Part shown: one piece after another, positions 28,739 to 36,729 of the stretch | Position numbering within the stretch: the stretch's first letter is position 1 | Layout: every line of letters begins with the position of its first letter | DNA from: Streptomyces sp. NBC_01754 | Lineage (GTDB): Bacteria > Actinomycetota > Actinomycetes > Streptomycetales > Streptomycetaceae | NCBI RefSeq assembly: GCF_035918015.1 | Contig: NZ_CP109132.1 | Location: forward strand, 3,162,001-3,226,000 | Direction of reading: 5' to 3' | DNA: 64,000 nucleotides | Notes under the pieces: model-generated | The model's input: the letters and a program-made list of their open reading frames with translations, nothing else | Databases searched by the model: none | Told to the model about the DNA's origin: nothing | Translations under genes and position numbers: made by a program

Positions 28739-30106
28739 TCAGCGCCTGGCCTCCCACCCGTACTGGCCGGGGTCGCCCTCCTGGCCGTCCTCCGGCCGGT
28801 CGCCGTACCGCCCGGTGTCGTACCCGCCGTCGTACGGGGCGGGCTGCCCGTTGCCGTAAGGGCCCGGCTGGGCATTGCCGTACGGGCCCGGCTGGGCATT
28901 GCCGGGCCGGGGGCCGTCGTACGGGCCGGGCTGCCCGTTGCCGGGCCGGGAGCCGTCGTAGGCGCCGGGCTGGGCGGCACCGTACGGGCCGTTGCCGTAG
29001 GCACCCTGCTGGGCGTTCCCGTACGGTCCCTGAGGCGCCTGGCCGTACTGGGCGCTGCCGTACGGGTCCGGGCCGCCGTCGCCGTACGGGCCGGGCTGGG
29101 CGTTCCCGTACGGGCCGCCGTACGGCACCGCCTGACCGCTGCCGTACGGACCGGCCTGGGCGTTGTTGTACGGATCGCTCTGGGCGTTGCCGTACGGATC
29201 GGGCTGGGCGTTGCCGTACGGATCGGGCTGGGCGTTGCCGTACGGATCGGGCTGGGTGCCGTTGTACGGGGTGGGCCGGCCGGTGCCGTACGGGTCGGGG
29301 CCGGTGTCGCCGAACGCGCCCGGGCCGCCCTCGTACGCGCCGGTCCCGCCGGCGGTGCCGTACGCGCCCGGGTCGTACCGCCCCGCGTCCAGGCCATCTC
29401 CGGTGCCGAAGCCCTGGGCCGGGTCGGACGGGCCGCCCTCGGCCGGGCTCTGCGTCTCCCGCTGCTCCCCCGTGGCCGCCTCCTTCTTCGCCCGGCTCCG
29501 GGCCCGCAGGAACTCGATCACGATCGGCACCACCGAGATCAGGACAATCAGGATGAGGATCAGCTCGATGTGCTCGTGCACGAAGTCGATCTTGCCCAGG
29601 GCGGCACCGAGCAGCGTGACCCCGACGCCCCAGAGCACCCCGCCGATGATGTTGAACGTGATGAACGAGCGGTAGTTCATCCGGCTCACGCCCGCGATGA
29701 TCGGGGTGAAGGTCCGGACGATGGGCACGAAGCGCGCGAGCACCAGGGACTTCGGGCCGTACTTCTCGAAGAATTCGTGGGCCTTCTCGACGTTCTCCTG
29801 CTTGAAGAGACGGGAGTCCGGACGCTTGAACAGCGACGGCCCGACCTTGCGTCCGAAGAGATAGCCGACCTGGTCGCCGACGATCGCGGCCACCGCCACC
29901 AGGGTGCACACCAGCCAGAGCGGATACTTCAGATCGCCCGTGGTCACCAGCAGACCCGTGGTGAACAGCAGCGAGTCGCCCGGGAGGAAGAAACCGATCA
30001 GCAGACCGGACTCGGCGAAGACGATGAGCAGAAGGCCGGGCAGCCCGAACGTGTTCAGCAGATAGTCCGGGTCCAGCCAGCTCGGGCCGAGCGCAAGCGT
30101 ATTCAA
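28739..30106 (-). CDS. DedA-family membrane protein with long PYG-repeat C-terminal tail
   Basis: 455 residues from a TTG start at 30106, which has GGAG 9 bases upstream. Residues 1-205 or so are a complete DedA/SNARE-associated domain with FFLPGDSLLFTTG, a FGRKVGPSLF region, and the signature RFVPIVRTFTPIIAGVSRM. DedA proteins support envelope homeostasis and lipid-carrier recycling. Residues 215-455 are a low-complexity cytoplasmic tail of repeats of the form PYGNAQP/DPYG, rich in Pro, Tyr, Gly, Asn and Gln, which is absent from ordinary DedA proteins. The DNA behind it has 24-bp tandem repeats. Confidence 0.87.
   Translation of the reverse strand: MNTLALGPSWLDPDYLLNTFGLPGLLLIVFAESGLLIGFFLPGDSLLFTTGLLVTTGDLKYPLWLVCTLVAVAAIVGDQVGYLFGRKVGPSLFKRPDSRLFKQENVEKAHEFFEKYGPKSLVLARFVPIVRTFTPIIAGVSRMNYRSFITFNIIGGVLWGVGVTLLGAALGKIDFVHEHIELILILIVLISVVPIVIEFLRARSRAKKEAATGEQRETQSPAEGGPSDPAQGFGTGDGLDAGRYDPGAYGTAGGTGAYEGGPGAFGDTGPDPYGTGRPTPYNGTQPDPYGNAQPDPYGNAQPDPYGNAQSDPYNNAQAGPYGSGQAVPYGGPYGNAQPGPYGDGGPDPYGSAQYGQAPQGPYGNAQQGAYGNGPYGAAQPGAYDGSRPGNGQPGPYDGPRPGNAQPGPYGNAQPGPYGNGQPAPYDGGYDTGRYGDRPEDGQEGDPGQYGWEARR
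29168..29256. repeat. 24-bp tandem repeats inside the DedA tail
   Basis: About 3.7 head-to-tail copies of a 24-bp unit beginning GTACGGATCGGGCTGGG, each encoding an 8-residue DPYGNAQP-type repeat. Copies two and three are identical; the first differs by two bases. Recent slippage expansion is likely. Confidence 0.85.
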
Positions 30107-30484
30107 GGGTCCGGGCTCCAGGATCGATCGATGGCGACGGCGGCGCCGCTCCACGCTATCAACGCCGCACGACGGCTCAGGGTTCCAGTGGCGTAAGCAA
30201 GGATGCGCCCGGGACGGACCGGGGCAAGGCTTGCCCCGGGAGGTGTCCCCATGGGCATTGAAGACTACGGCGGCGGACGGACGGTGCGTACGCCCCGGCC
30301 GGCTCCCCCGGGAGCGGCGGCCGGACCGGTGTGGGGGCCGGATCCGCGGCGGGCCCGGGGCCCGGGTCCCCCGACGGCGGCGGGCGGGCGGATCCGCACG
30401 GCAGGCCGCCGTGATCGGCGGCCCCGCCCCCGCGCCCTCCCCCGTCCGCCCCAGGCAGCACCCGCTCTTCCCGGAGGTTCCCGC
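30107..30484. other. 378-base intergenic region without a recognisable gene
   Basis: Divergent promoter space between the dedA-like gene and the wrbA remnant. Open frames here are high-GC noise. GC-rich inverted stretches around 30350-30375 could fold, but I can assign no function. Confidence 0.5.
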
Positions 30485-30667
30485 ATGGCCACAACCGTCA
30501 ACGTCGCCGTCGTCCACTACTCGTCCACCGGCACCGTCTCCACGATCGTCTCCGGACAGGGCGACATCCCGGTCGGCGAGGAGACACCGACCGCCGCCCG
30601 GGTGCAGGCCCGGCGGGTCGTGCAGTTCACCCGGGCCCTCAAGGCCGGACTCGCGGCCGAGAGCTGA
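30485..30667 (+). pseudogene. wrbA-like quinone oxidoreductase remnant with a large in-frame internal deletion
   Basis: 60 residues with an intact ATG and GGAGG 8 bases upstream. Residues 1-18 match the flavodoxin-fold start of WrbA (VNVAVVHYSSTGTV, the phosphate-binding loop), and residues 19-60 (VSGQGDIPVGEETPTAARVQARRVV) match its C-terminal end. The roughly 130-140 residues between, which hold the rest of the FMN and active site, are missing without a frameshift. The protein cannot be a functional flavoprotein, yet translation signals remain. It sits 15 bases before gadB, so its translation may aid that gene. The assignment rests on recognising the two ends. Confidence 0.68.
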
Positions 30668-30682
30668 GAGGAGCACCCACCG

Positions 30683-32104
30683 ATGCCGCTCCACAAGGGC
30701 TCGCCCGACGCCGTCCCGTCCGACGAGCACAGCAGACTCGCCCTGAACCCGTTCTTCGGCGAGGCCGATCCCACCGCCCCGATGACCGCCGCACCGCCCC
30801 GGCACCGGCTGCCGGACGGACCGATGCCCTCTTCGAGCGCCTACCGGATCGTCCACGACGAGCTGATGCTCGACGGCAACTCCCGGCTCAACCTCGCAAC
30901 CTTCGTCACCACCTGGATGGAACCCCAGGCCGGTGTGCTGATGAGCGAGTGCCAGGACAAGAACATGATCGACAAGGACGAGTACCCGCGCACCGCGGAG
31001 CTGGAGCGGCGCTGCGTGTCGATGCTCGCGGACCTGTGGAACGCCCCCGATCCGCAGGCGGTGGTGGGCTGTTCGACCACGGGTTCCAGCGAGGCCTGCA
31101 TGCTGGCCGGGCTCGCGCTCAAGCGGCGCTGGTCGGCCCGGAACGCCGACCGCTATCCGGCGCACGCCCGTCCCAACCTGGTGATGGGCGTCAACGTGCA
31201 GGTCTGCTGGGAGAAGTTCTGCACGTTCTGGGAGGTCGAACCGCGGCAGGTCCCGATGGAGGGGGAACGCTTCCATCTGGACCCGCAGGCCGCCATGGAG
31301 CTCTGCGACGAGAACACCATCGGCGTGGTGGGCGTCCTGGGGTCCACCTTCGACGGTTCCTACGAACCGGTCGCGGAGCTCTGCGCGGCCCTGGACGAGC
31401 TCCAGGAACGCACCGGCCTCGACATCCCCGTGCATGTCGACGGGGCGTCGGGCGCCATGGTCGCCCCGTTCCTCGACGAGGACCTGGTGTGGGACTTCCG
31501 GCTGCCCCGGGTGGCGTCCGTCAACACCTCGGGGCACAAGTACGGCCTGGTCTACCCGGGTGTCGGCTGGGTGCTGTGGCGCTCGTCCGCCGAGCTGCCG
31601 GAGGAGCTGGTCTTCCGGGTCAACTACCTGGGCGGCGACATGCCGACCTTCGCGCTGAACTTCTCCCGGCCCGGCGCCCAGGTGGTGGCGCAGTACTACA
31701 CCTTCCTGCGGCTGGGCCGCGACGGCTACCGCGCCGTCCAGCAGACGTCCCGGGACGTGGCGATGCGGCTCGCCGGACAGTTCGAAAACCTGGGTGACTT
31801 CCGGCTGCTCAGCCGGGGGGACGAACTGCCGGTGTTCGCCCTGACGACGAAACCCGGTGTGAAGGCTTACGACGTCTTCGACATGTCGCGGCGGCTGAGG
31901 GAGCGCGGGTGGCTGGTACCCGCGTACACCTTCCCGGCCAACCGGCAGGACCTCTCGGTACTGCGGGTGGTCTGCCGCAACGGCTTCTCCTCGGACCTCG
32001 CGGAACTGCTGATGGGCGACGTGCGGAGGCTCCTGCCGGAGCTACGGGCGCAGCCGCGCCCGCTGGGCCCCGACCGGGCGGCCCAGACGGCGTTCCACCA
32101 CTGA
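30683..32104 (+). CDS. gadB: Glutamate decarboxylase
   Basis: 473 residues, normal for bacterial GadB. RLNLATFVTTWMEPQA near the start, VVGCSTTGSSEACMLAGLA, DGASGAMVAPF, and the PLP Schiff-base Lys in NTSGHKYGLVYPGVGW (about 283-298) are all present. It converts glutamate to GABA and consumes a proton, and it acts in acid resistance and nitrogen metabolism. Short spacing to the wrbA remnant suggests co-transcription. No GABA antiporter gene is adjacent. Confidence 0.95.
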   Translation: MPLHKGSPDAVPSDEHSRLALNPFFGEADPTAPMTAAPPRHRLPDGPMPSSSAYRIVHDELMLDGNSRLNLATFVTTWMEPQAGVLMSECQDKNMIDKDEYPRTAELERRCVSMLADLWNAPDPQAVVGCSTTGSSEACMLAGLALKRRWSARNADRYPAHARPNLVMGVNVQVCWEKFCTFWEVEPRQVPMEGERFHLDPQAAMELCDENTIGVVGVLGSTFDGSYEPVAELCAALDELQERTGLDIPVHVDGASGAMVAPFLDEDLVWDFRLPRVASVNTSGHKYGLVYPGVGWVLWRSSAELPEELVFRVNYLGGDMPTFALNFSRPGAQVVAQYYTFLRLGRDGYRAVQQTSRDVAMRLAGQFENLGDFRLLSRGDELPVFALTTKPGVKAYDVFDMSRRLRERGWLVPAYTFPANRQDLSVLRVVCRNGFSSDLAELLMGDVRRLLPELRAQPRPLGPDRAAQTAFHH

Positions 32105-32134
32105 GGGGCCTTCCGGGGCGTCCGCCGGCGGCCT

Positions 32135-32776
32135 TCAGCCGGTGGCGTCCGGGCCGGGAGTCCCCGTCGCGTAGGGGTTCTCCTGGCCTTCGGCCAGCAC
32201 CCCGACGAAGGGGGCGCCCTCACCCGCGAAGGTGTAGGCACCGGCCTCGATCCGTGTGATCAGGCCACGGGTCCACTCCGCGCCGGCGTCCGCCGAGTGG
32301 ACCCACAAGTCCATGATCTCCCCGATGTGGCCGAGCGACCGGGGGCCGTCGGCGGGCGTGTAGTGCTCCGTGACCGACGCCCGCCAGCCCTCGATGGCGG
32401 CGACGCGCTCCCTGAGCAGGGCGACGGCCTCGGCGCGTTCCAGGTCGACGAGGAAGCCGATGCCGGCCGAGAGCACGTCCATGCCCTGGTCGTACGAGGT
32501 CAGCGCGGACCTCAGCAGGGCGAAGTACTCCTGGGTGCCCTGCTCGGTGATCTCGTACTCGGTGCGGGGCGGTCCACCCGCCGTGGACGGGGCGGATTCG
32601 TGGGCCAGGAGAAGGCTCTGCTTCGCCATCTGCTTGAGGGCGTGGTAGATCGACCCGGGCTTGGCGCTGGACCACTCGTGCGCGCCCCAGTACTCCAGGT
32701 CGTTGCGGACCTGGTAGCCGTGTGCCCGCCCGTGCTGACGGACGGCGCCCAGGACCAGGAGCCGGATCGCGGACAT
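32135..32776 (-). CDS. PadR-family transcriptional regulator
   Basis: 213 residues. The N-terminal winged helix (about 1-95) has the PadR signature: LLVLGAVRQHGRAHGYQVRNDLE, GSIYHALKQMAKQSLL and TEYEITEQGTQEY. The C-terminal dimerisation part (about 100-190) is helical. PadR proteins respond to small aromatic or antimicrobial ligands. Convergent with gadB. The start ATG at 32776 has AGAGGGTGG upstream. Confidence 0.9.
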   Translation of the reverse strand: MSAIRLLVLGAVRQHGRAHGYQVRNDLEYWGAHEWSSAKPGSIYHALKQMAKQSLLLAHESAPSTAGGPPRTEYEITEQGTQEYFALLRSALTSYDQGMDVLSAGIGFLVDLERAEAVALLRERVAAIEGWRASVTEHYTPADGPRSLGHIGEIMDLWVHSADAGAEWTRGLITRIEAGAYTFAGEGAPFVGVLAEGQENPYATGTPGPDATG

Positions 32777-32948
32777 ACCCTCCACCCTCTGTCAACTCCG
32801 ACCAGCCTAGCCCGCGTGACGGGTGGTCCCCCGGCCGGTTCGAGGAGGAGCCGGCGCATCGGGCGGGGCCCTCCTCCCGGAACGAGGGCGCTTCGGGGAG
32901 GGGGAGGTGCTCGGTACGGACCCTGGGCCTGGGCCTGGACGTTCCGGG

Positions 32949-34403
32949 TCAGAAGGGGAAGGCCGTGCGCCCGTGCTGGATCGACACCCACCGCCAGGTG
33001 GTGAAGGCGTCCACGGCCGCCTCACCCGGCAGCCGTTCCGCGACCGGGACCTCCGGCCCGCCGTCGGCGGACGGTGGTCCGTCCCGCGCGGTGGAGGCGC
33101 TGATGTGGAACGTCCCGCCCCCGGTCCGCCGTGCGAACCGCACCCCGCGTTCGACGTCCGCCGTGTGCACGACGCCGCCCCGCCCGCAGACGCCACCGTC
33201 GAGTATCCGTACGGCGTCGGGCTCACCGTCGAACGGCACCACCAGGGCCACCGGGCCGAAGACCTCCTGACCCAGCAGCGGTGAGTCCTCCGGCAGGCCG
33301 GTCAGCACGGCCGGGCCGACGACGTTGCCGCGGGTGCGGCCCCGGACCGGCGCGGTGGCCCCCCGCGCCAGGGCCTCGTCGACGAGCGCCGTGAGCGCGT
33401 CGGCCTGGGAGCCGTTGACGACCGGCCCGATGTGGACCTCCGGGTCGCGCGGGTCGCCCGTCTTCAGGGCGGCGACCGCCGCGGTCAGACGTCCGGTGAA
33501 CTCCCGCTCCAGGGAACGGTCCACCAGGACGCGGTTGGCGGCCGCGCCGACCTGGCCCTGGTGGAGGAAGAGGGCCTGGACGGCCGACCGGACGGCGCGG
33601 TCGGTGTCGGCGTCGTCCAGGACGACCACGGCGCTGCTGCCGCTCAGTTCGAGGACGGTCCGTTTGAAGAGGCCCGCGGCTGTCGCCGCCACCTTGCGGC
33701 CCACACGGTCCGAGCCGGTGAACGAGATCACCCTGGGCACGGGATGCTCGATGAAGGCGTCGCCGATCTCGGCGCTGTCGGTGACCGTCACGTTGAGCAG
33801 GCCGGCGGGCAGTCCCGCGTCCTCGAAGATCCTGGCGACCAGCGGGCCGCCGGCGACCGGCGCTTCCTGGTGGGGCTTCACCACCGCCGCGTTCCCGAGT
33901 GCCAGGGCGAACGCGACGCTCTTCATCGTCACCAGGAAGGGGAAGTGGTAGGTGCTGATGACACCTATGACACCCACGGGAAGCCGGTGGAGACGGTTCT
34001 CCTTGCCGTCCACGGCGGCCGGCAGCAGCCGCGCCGCCGGTGCCAGGGCCTGTGCCGCCGCCTCACGCAGCAGCGCCCGTACGGCACGCACCTCGCACTC
34101 GGCCCTGAACCGGTTGCCGCCGAGTTCGTCGACGAGCAACTCCACAATGGCCTCGGTGCGTTCGCCTACCAGGCACTCCGCTCTCTCCAGAACGGCCCGG
34201 CGCTCGTAGGGATGCGCCGTGGCCCATTCCCGCTGAGCGCGTTCGGCGGCGCGATACGCGAGGTCCACCTCGGCCGCGGTGGCCACGGTGACGGAACAGA
34301 GCTTCTCACCGTCGTAGGGATTGAAATCAATGATGTCCCACGAGCCGCCGCCGGTCAGCCACTCGCCGTCGATGTACTGGTGAGCCAGTTCATTGAAGGA
34401 CAT
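32949..34403 (-). CDS. Aldehyde dehydrogenase-fold protein lacking the catalytic cysteine (probable pseudoenzyme)
   Basis: 484 residues covering the whole ALDH fold. By spacing against the well-known family positions Asn169/Lys192/Glu268/Cys302, this protein has His153, Lys176, Glu252 and Gly286. The nucleophile region reads LHQGQVGAAANRVLV and the oxyanion-hole region ISTYHFP. The NAD-site Lys and the general-base Glu are kept, although ELGG has become ELSG. The frame is otherwise intact, so this is a conserved fold without normal thiohemiacetal chemistry. It lies 54 bases after the XRE gene at 34458 on the same strand and probably shares its transcript. A non-catalytic, possibly regulatory NAD-binding role is inferred. 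Confidence 0.88.
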   Translation of the reverse strand: MSFNELAHQYIDGEWLTGGGSWDIIDFNPYDGEKLCSVTVATAAEVDLAYRAAERAQREWATAHPYERRAVLERAECLVGERTEAIVELLVDELGGNRFRAECEVRAVRALLREAAAQALAPAARLLPAAVDGKENRLHRLPVGVIGVISTYHFPFLVTMKSVAFALALGNAAVVKPHQEAPVAGGPLVARIFEDAGLPAGLLNVTVTDSAEIGDAFIEHPVPRVISFTGSDRVGRKVAATAAGLFKRTVLELSGSSAVVVLDDADTDRAVRSAVQALFLHQGQVGAAANRVLVDRSLEREFTGRLTAAVAALKTGDPRDPEVHIGPVVNGSQADALTALVDEALARGATAPVRGRTRGNVVGPAVLTGLPEDSPLLGQEVFGPVALVVPFDGEPDAVRILDGGVCGRGGVVHTADVERGVRFARRTGGGTFHISASTARDGPPSADGGPEVPVAERLPGEAAVDAFTTWRWVSIQHGRTAFPF

Positions 34404-34457
34404 TCAATCCCTTACTGCAGGCGCAGACTCCTTTACAGGCGTCATCGTACGTGCGGA

Positions 34458-35339
34458 TCAGGTCAGTTGGAGGAGTCCGCGGAGAAGATCTCGGCTCTCT
34501 TCGGGGCCCGGACTGTCCTGGTGGAGCCGCACCATCGCCTTCTCGTACTGGGCGACTTCCTCGGGCTTGTCCAGATAGAGCGCACTTGTCAGCTGCTCCA
34601 GATAGACAATGTCCGACAGATCGGATTCCGGGAAACGCAGCATGGTGAATGCGCCACTTTCCCCCGCATGGCCGCCGAAGCTGAACGGCATCACCTGGAG
34701 CGTGATGTTCGGCTGCTCCGACATATCGATCAGATGCCTCAATTGCGACCGCATCACGTCACGCTCACCGTACGGGCGGCGCAGGGCCGCCTCGTCGAGC
34801 ACGGCGTGGAAACGGGGCGCCCGCTCGGAGACGAGCGCCTTCTGCCGCTCCAGCCGCAGCGCCACACGGCGGTCGATCTCGGCGGCGGGGGCACCGGACA
34901 TCCCGTGCGAGACGACCGCGTGGGCGTACGCCTCGGTCTGCAACAGCCCGTGCACGAACTGGACTTCGTAGATCCGGATGAGGGACGCCGCCCCCTCCAG
35001 ACCGATATACGTCTGGAACCATCCGGGCAGCACATCACCGTAACTGTGCCACCAGCCCGCCACGTTGGCCTCACGGGCCAGGCCGAGCAGCGACTCCCGC
35101 TCCCCCTCGTCCGTGACTCCGTAGAGCGTGAGCAGGTCCTCGACGTCCCTGGCCTTGAAGCTCACCCGTCCCAACTCCATGCGGCTGATCTTCGACTCGG
35201 AGGCGCGGATGGAGTAGCCGGCCGCCTCACGGGTGATGCCCCGCGACTCGCGCAGCCGCCTGAGCTGTGAGCCCAGCAGGATGCGTCGCACCACGGAACC
35301 ACTCGACTCGCCTGCCGTCACCGGCACTGCCCTCCCCAT
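34458..35339 (-). CDS. WhiJ-like XRE/DUF5753 transcriptional regulator
   Basis: 293 residues. N-terminal XRE helix-turn-helix (about 20-75: LRRLRESRGITREAAGYSIRASESKISRMELG), then the DUF5753 domain (about 105-285) with YIGLEGAASLIRIYEVQFVHGLLQTEAYA and the LLQTE-type motif. In Streptomyces such proteins (WhiJ, AbaA OrfA type) pair with DUF397 and small ATPase partners to control development and antibiotics. Here an ATPase gene is divergent at 35655 and a DUF397 gene lies at 36262. Confidence 0.93.
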   Translation of the reverse strand: MGRAVPVTAGESSGSVVRRILLGSQLRRLRESRGITREAAGYSIRASESKISRMELGRVSFKARDVEDLLTLYGVTDEGERESLLGLAREANVAGWWHSYGDVLPGWFQTYIGLEGAASLIRIYEVQFVHGLLQTEAYAHAVVSHGMSGAPAAEIDRRVALRLERQKALVSERAPRFHAVLDEAALRRPYGERDVMRSQLRHLIDMSEQPNITLQVMPFSFGGHAGESGAFTMLRFPESDLSDIVYLEQLTSALYLDKPEEVAQYEKAMVRLHQDSPGPEESRDLLRGLLQLT

Positions 35340-35654
35340 CGCTTCCCTTGCACCCGGGGCCCCCGAACCCCGGTGCCGGATTCTGCCACCAAAACGCTTC
35401 AGCCCGTACTCATTCGATTACGGAAATGGCAAGGGTTCCGAAAATCGACTGCCCCGGTCGACGGAAGAAATGACCAACAACCGGCACGCTCCCGGGCGAG
35501 TCCGGCGCGTGCACGTGCATCTGCCCTTGCATCTGCCCTGCGCATTGGGAACCATGGTCCCCGCGCACCTGCGTGCTCGTTCGTGTTGTGCCGCTGTACC
35601 TCCGTGGTGCCACCAGCAGTGCCTCTACAGCCGCGAATCCCGGGAGTGCCTCGC
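35340..35654. promoter_or_regulatory. Divergent promoter region with a repeat-rich probable operator
   Basis: 315 bases without a gene between the XRE and ATPase genes. At 35507-35524 lies an 18-base site containing the perfect palindrome TGCACGTGCA, found again inverted at 36579-36596. It merges into two exact tandem copies of TGCATCTGCCCT at 35516-35527 and 35528-35539. This resembles a multi-site operator for the adjacent XRE protein; binding is inferred. Confidence 0.6.
35507..35539. repeat. 18-bp site plus 12-bp tandem repeat (copy 1)
   Basis: GCGTGCACGTGCATCTGC is the exact reverse complement of the second copy at 36579-36596. The overlapping 12-bp tandem unit continues to 35539. Confidence 0.9.
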
Positions 35655-36257
35655 ATGGGGACGAATGGATCGACGATGCTCGAGCCGTTACGGCAGGGGC
35701 TTCCCCCCATCGACCCCTCGGCGGTCGCGGGCTCGGCCTCGTGCACGTTGCCGCCCCGGTACGAAGCGGTGGGCGGGGCACGGACGTTCACCCGTACGAC
35801 GCTGACCACCTGGGACCTGTGCGAACGCTTCGACGACGTCGCCCTGGTCGTCTCCGAGCTGGTCACCAACGCCCTGCGCCACGCGCTCCCGGCCGACCCG
35901 GTGCGCGAGCGCCAGGACCGTGCCGTACGGCTGCACCTGATGCGCTGGACCTCACGACTGGTGTGCGCCGTGCGCGACCCCAGCCGGGAGGGCCCGGTGG
36001 CGGGCGAGGCGCCGGACTCGGCCGAGTCCGGCCGCGGGCTGTTCCTGGTGGAGTCGTTCAGCGACTGCTGGGGCTGGCACCCCGCGCCCGCGGCGGTCGG
36101 CGACGCCAGGGGCCCGGCCCCGCAGGGCAAGGTGGTGTGGGCGCTGTTCCGCCTCCCGGACCAGACCTCCACCGCCGGGGCCTTCCCCGCGCTGAGCGCC
36201 ACCGGACCGGTCGAAGCGCTCCACGACGGCGGCCGGGGCGGCCGAACGTACGGCTGA
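35655..36257 (+). CDS. RsbW-like ATP-binding (anti-sigma/HATPase) protein
   Basis: 200 residues. GHKL ATPase fold with N box VVSELVTNALRHA (about 68-80) and G box SAESGRGLFLVESFSDCWG (about 124-142). This is the small regulatory kinase class frequent beside DUF397/XRE genes in Streptomyces. Such proteins may bind sigma factors or partners rather than act as sensor kinases. The ATG at 35655 has GGGAG 8 bases upstream. Residues after about 165 are a poorly conserved tail. Convergent with the DUF397 gene, only 4 bases apart. Confidence 0.9.
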   Translation: MGTNGSTMLEPLRQGLPPIDPSAVAGSASCTLPPRYEAVGGARTFTRTTLTTWDLCERFDDVALVVSELVTNALRHALPADPVRERQDRAVRLHLMRWTSRLVCAVRDPSREGPVAGEAPDSAESGRGLFLVESFSDCWGWHPAPAAVGDARGPAPQGKVVWALFRLPDQTSTAGAFPALSATGPVEALHDGGRGGRTYG

Positions 36258-36261
36258 GGGG

Positions 36262-36504
36262 TCAGCCGCCTGTCGCCAGATGGTCGAACTCCCCGTCCTT
36301 GACGCCCAGCAGCAGCGCCTCTATCTCCGCCGGCGTGTAGACCAGGGCGGGTCCGTCCGGATGACGTGAATTCCTCATCGCCACGTTCCCGCCGGGCAGT
36401 TTCGCGAACTCCACGCAGGAACCCTGGGAGTTGCTGTGTCTGCTCTTCTGCCAGACCACTCCGCGAAGCTCTGTGGCCGCCATGCCGTTGTACACGTGGT
36501 GCAC
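36262..36504 (-). CDS. DUF397 protein (WhiJ-partner type)
   Basis: 80 residues with the family pattern VWQKSRHSNSQGSCVEFAKLPGGNVAMRNSRHPDGPALVYTPAEIEALLLGVKDGEFDHL. The GTG at 36504 is favoured by GGGAG 8 bases upstream; the internal ATG at 36483 has no ribosome site. DUF397 proteins act with WhiJ-like XRE regulators, either as antagonists or as DNA-release factors. Its promoter region holds the second copy of the shared 18-bp site. Confidence 0.92.
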   Translation of the reverse strand: MHHVYNGMAATELRGVVWQKSRHSNSQGSCVEFAKLPGGNVAMRNSRHPDGPALVYTPAEIEALLLGVKDGEFDHLATGG

Positions 36505-36578
36505 AGGACGCTCCCGAGTTACAAGATGCAGGTGTCAACTAGCTCGGATCATAGCTCTGTTCATATGCCAATGCATGA

Positions 36579-36596
36579 GCAGATGCACGTGCACGC
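36579..36596. promoter_or_regulatory. 18-bp site, copy 2, upstream of the DUF397 gene
   Basis: GCAGATGCACGTGCACGC is identical, in inverted orientation, to 35507-35524. It lies 75 bases upstream of the DUF397 start. A further TGTGCACGTGG follows at 36601. Two matching sites flank the ATPase-DUF397 pair, which suggests that one DNA-binding protein controls both promoters. Confidence 0.6.
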
Positions 36597-36729
36597 GGGG
36601 TGTGCACGTGGTTACAGTCCTCGTCCTTCTGCCCCGTCCGGGCCGACTTCCTCCTGGAGAGACGAAAAGAAAGCGGATTCGGCTCCCGCCACCCGAAGTC
36701 GACGGAAGCGCTTCCGTGGCCCGGCTTTG

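Noticed and set aside
29168..29256. Regular 24-bp repeats resembling a CRISPR array
   Set aside because: There are no spacers, the units are contiguous and in frame with the DedA tail, and no cas genes are present.
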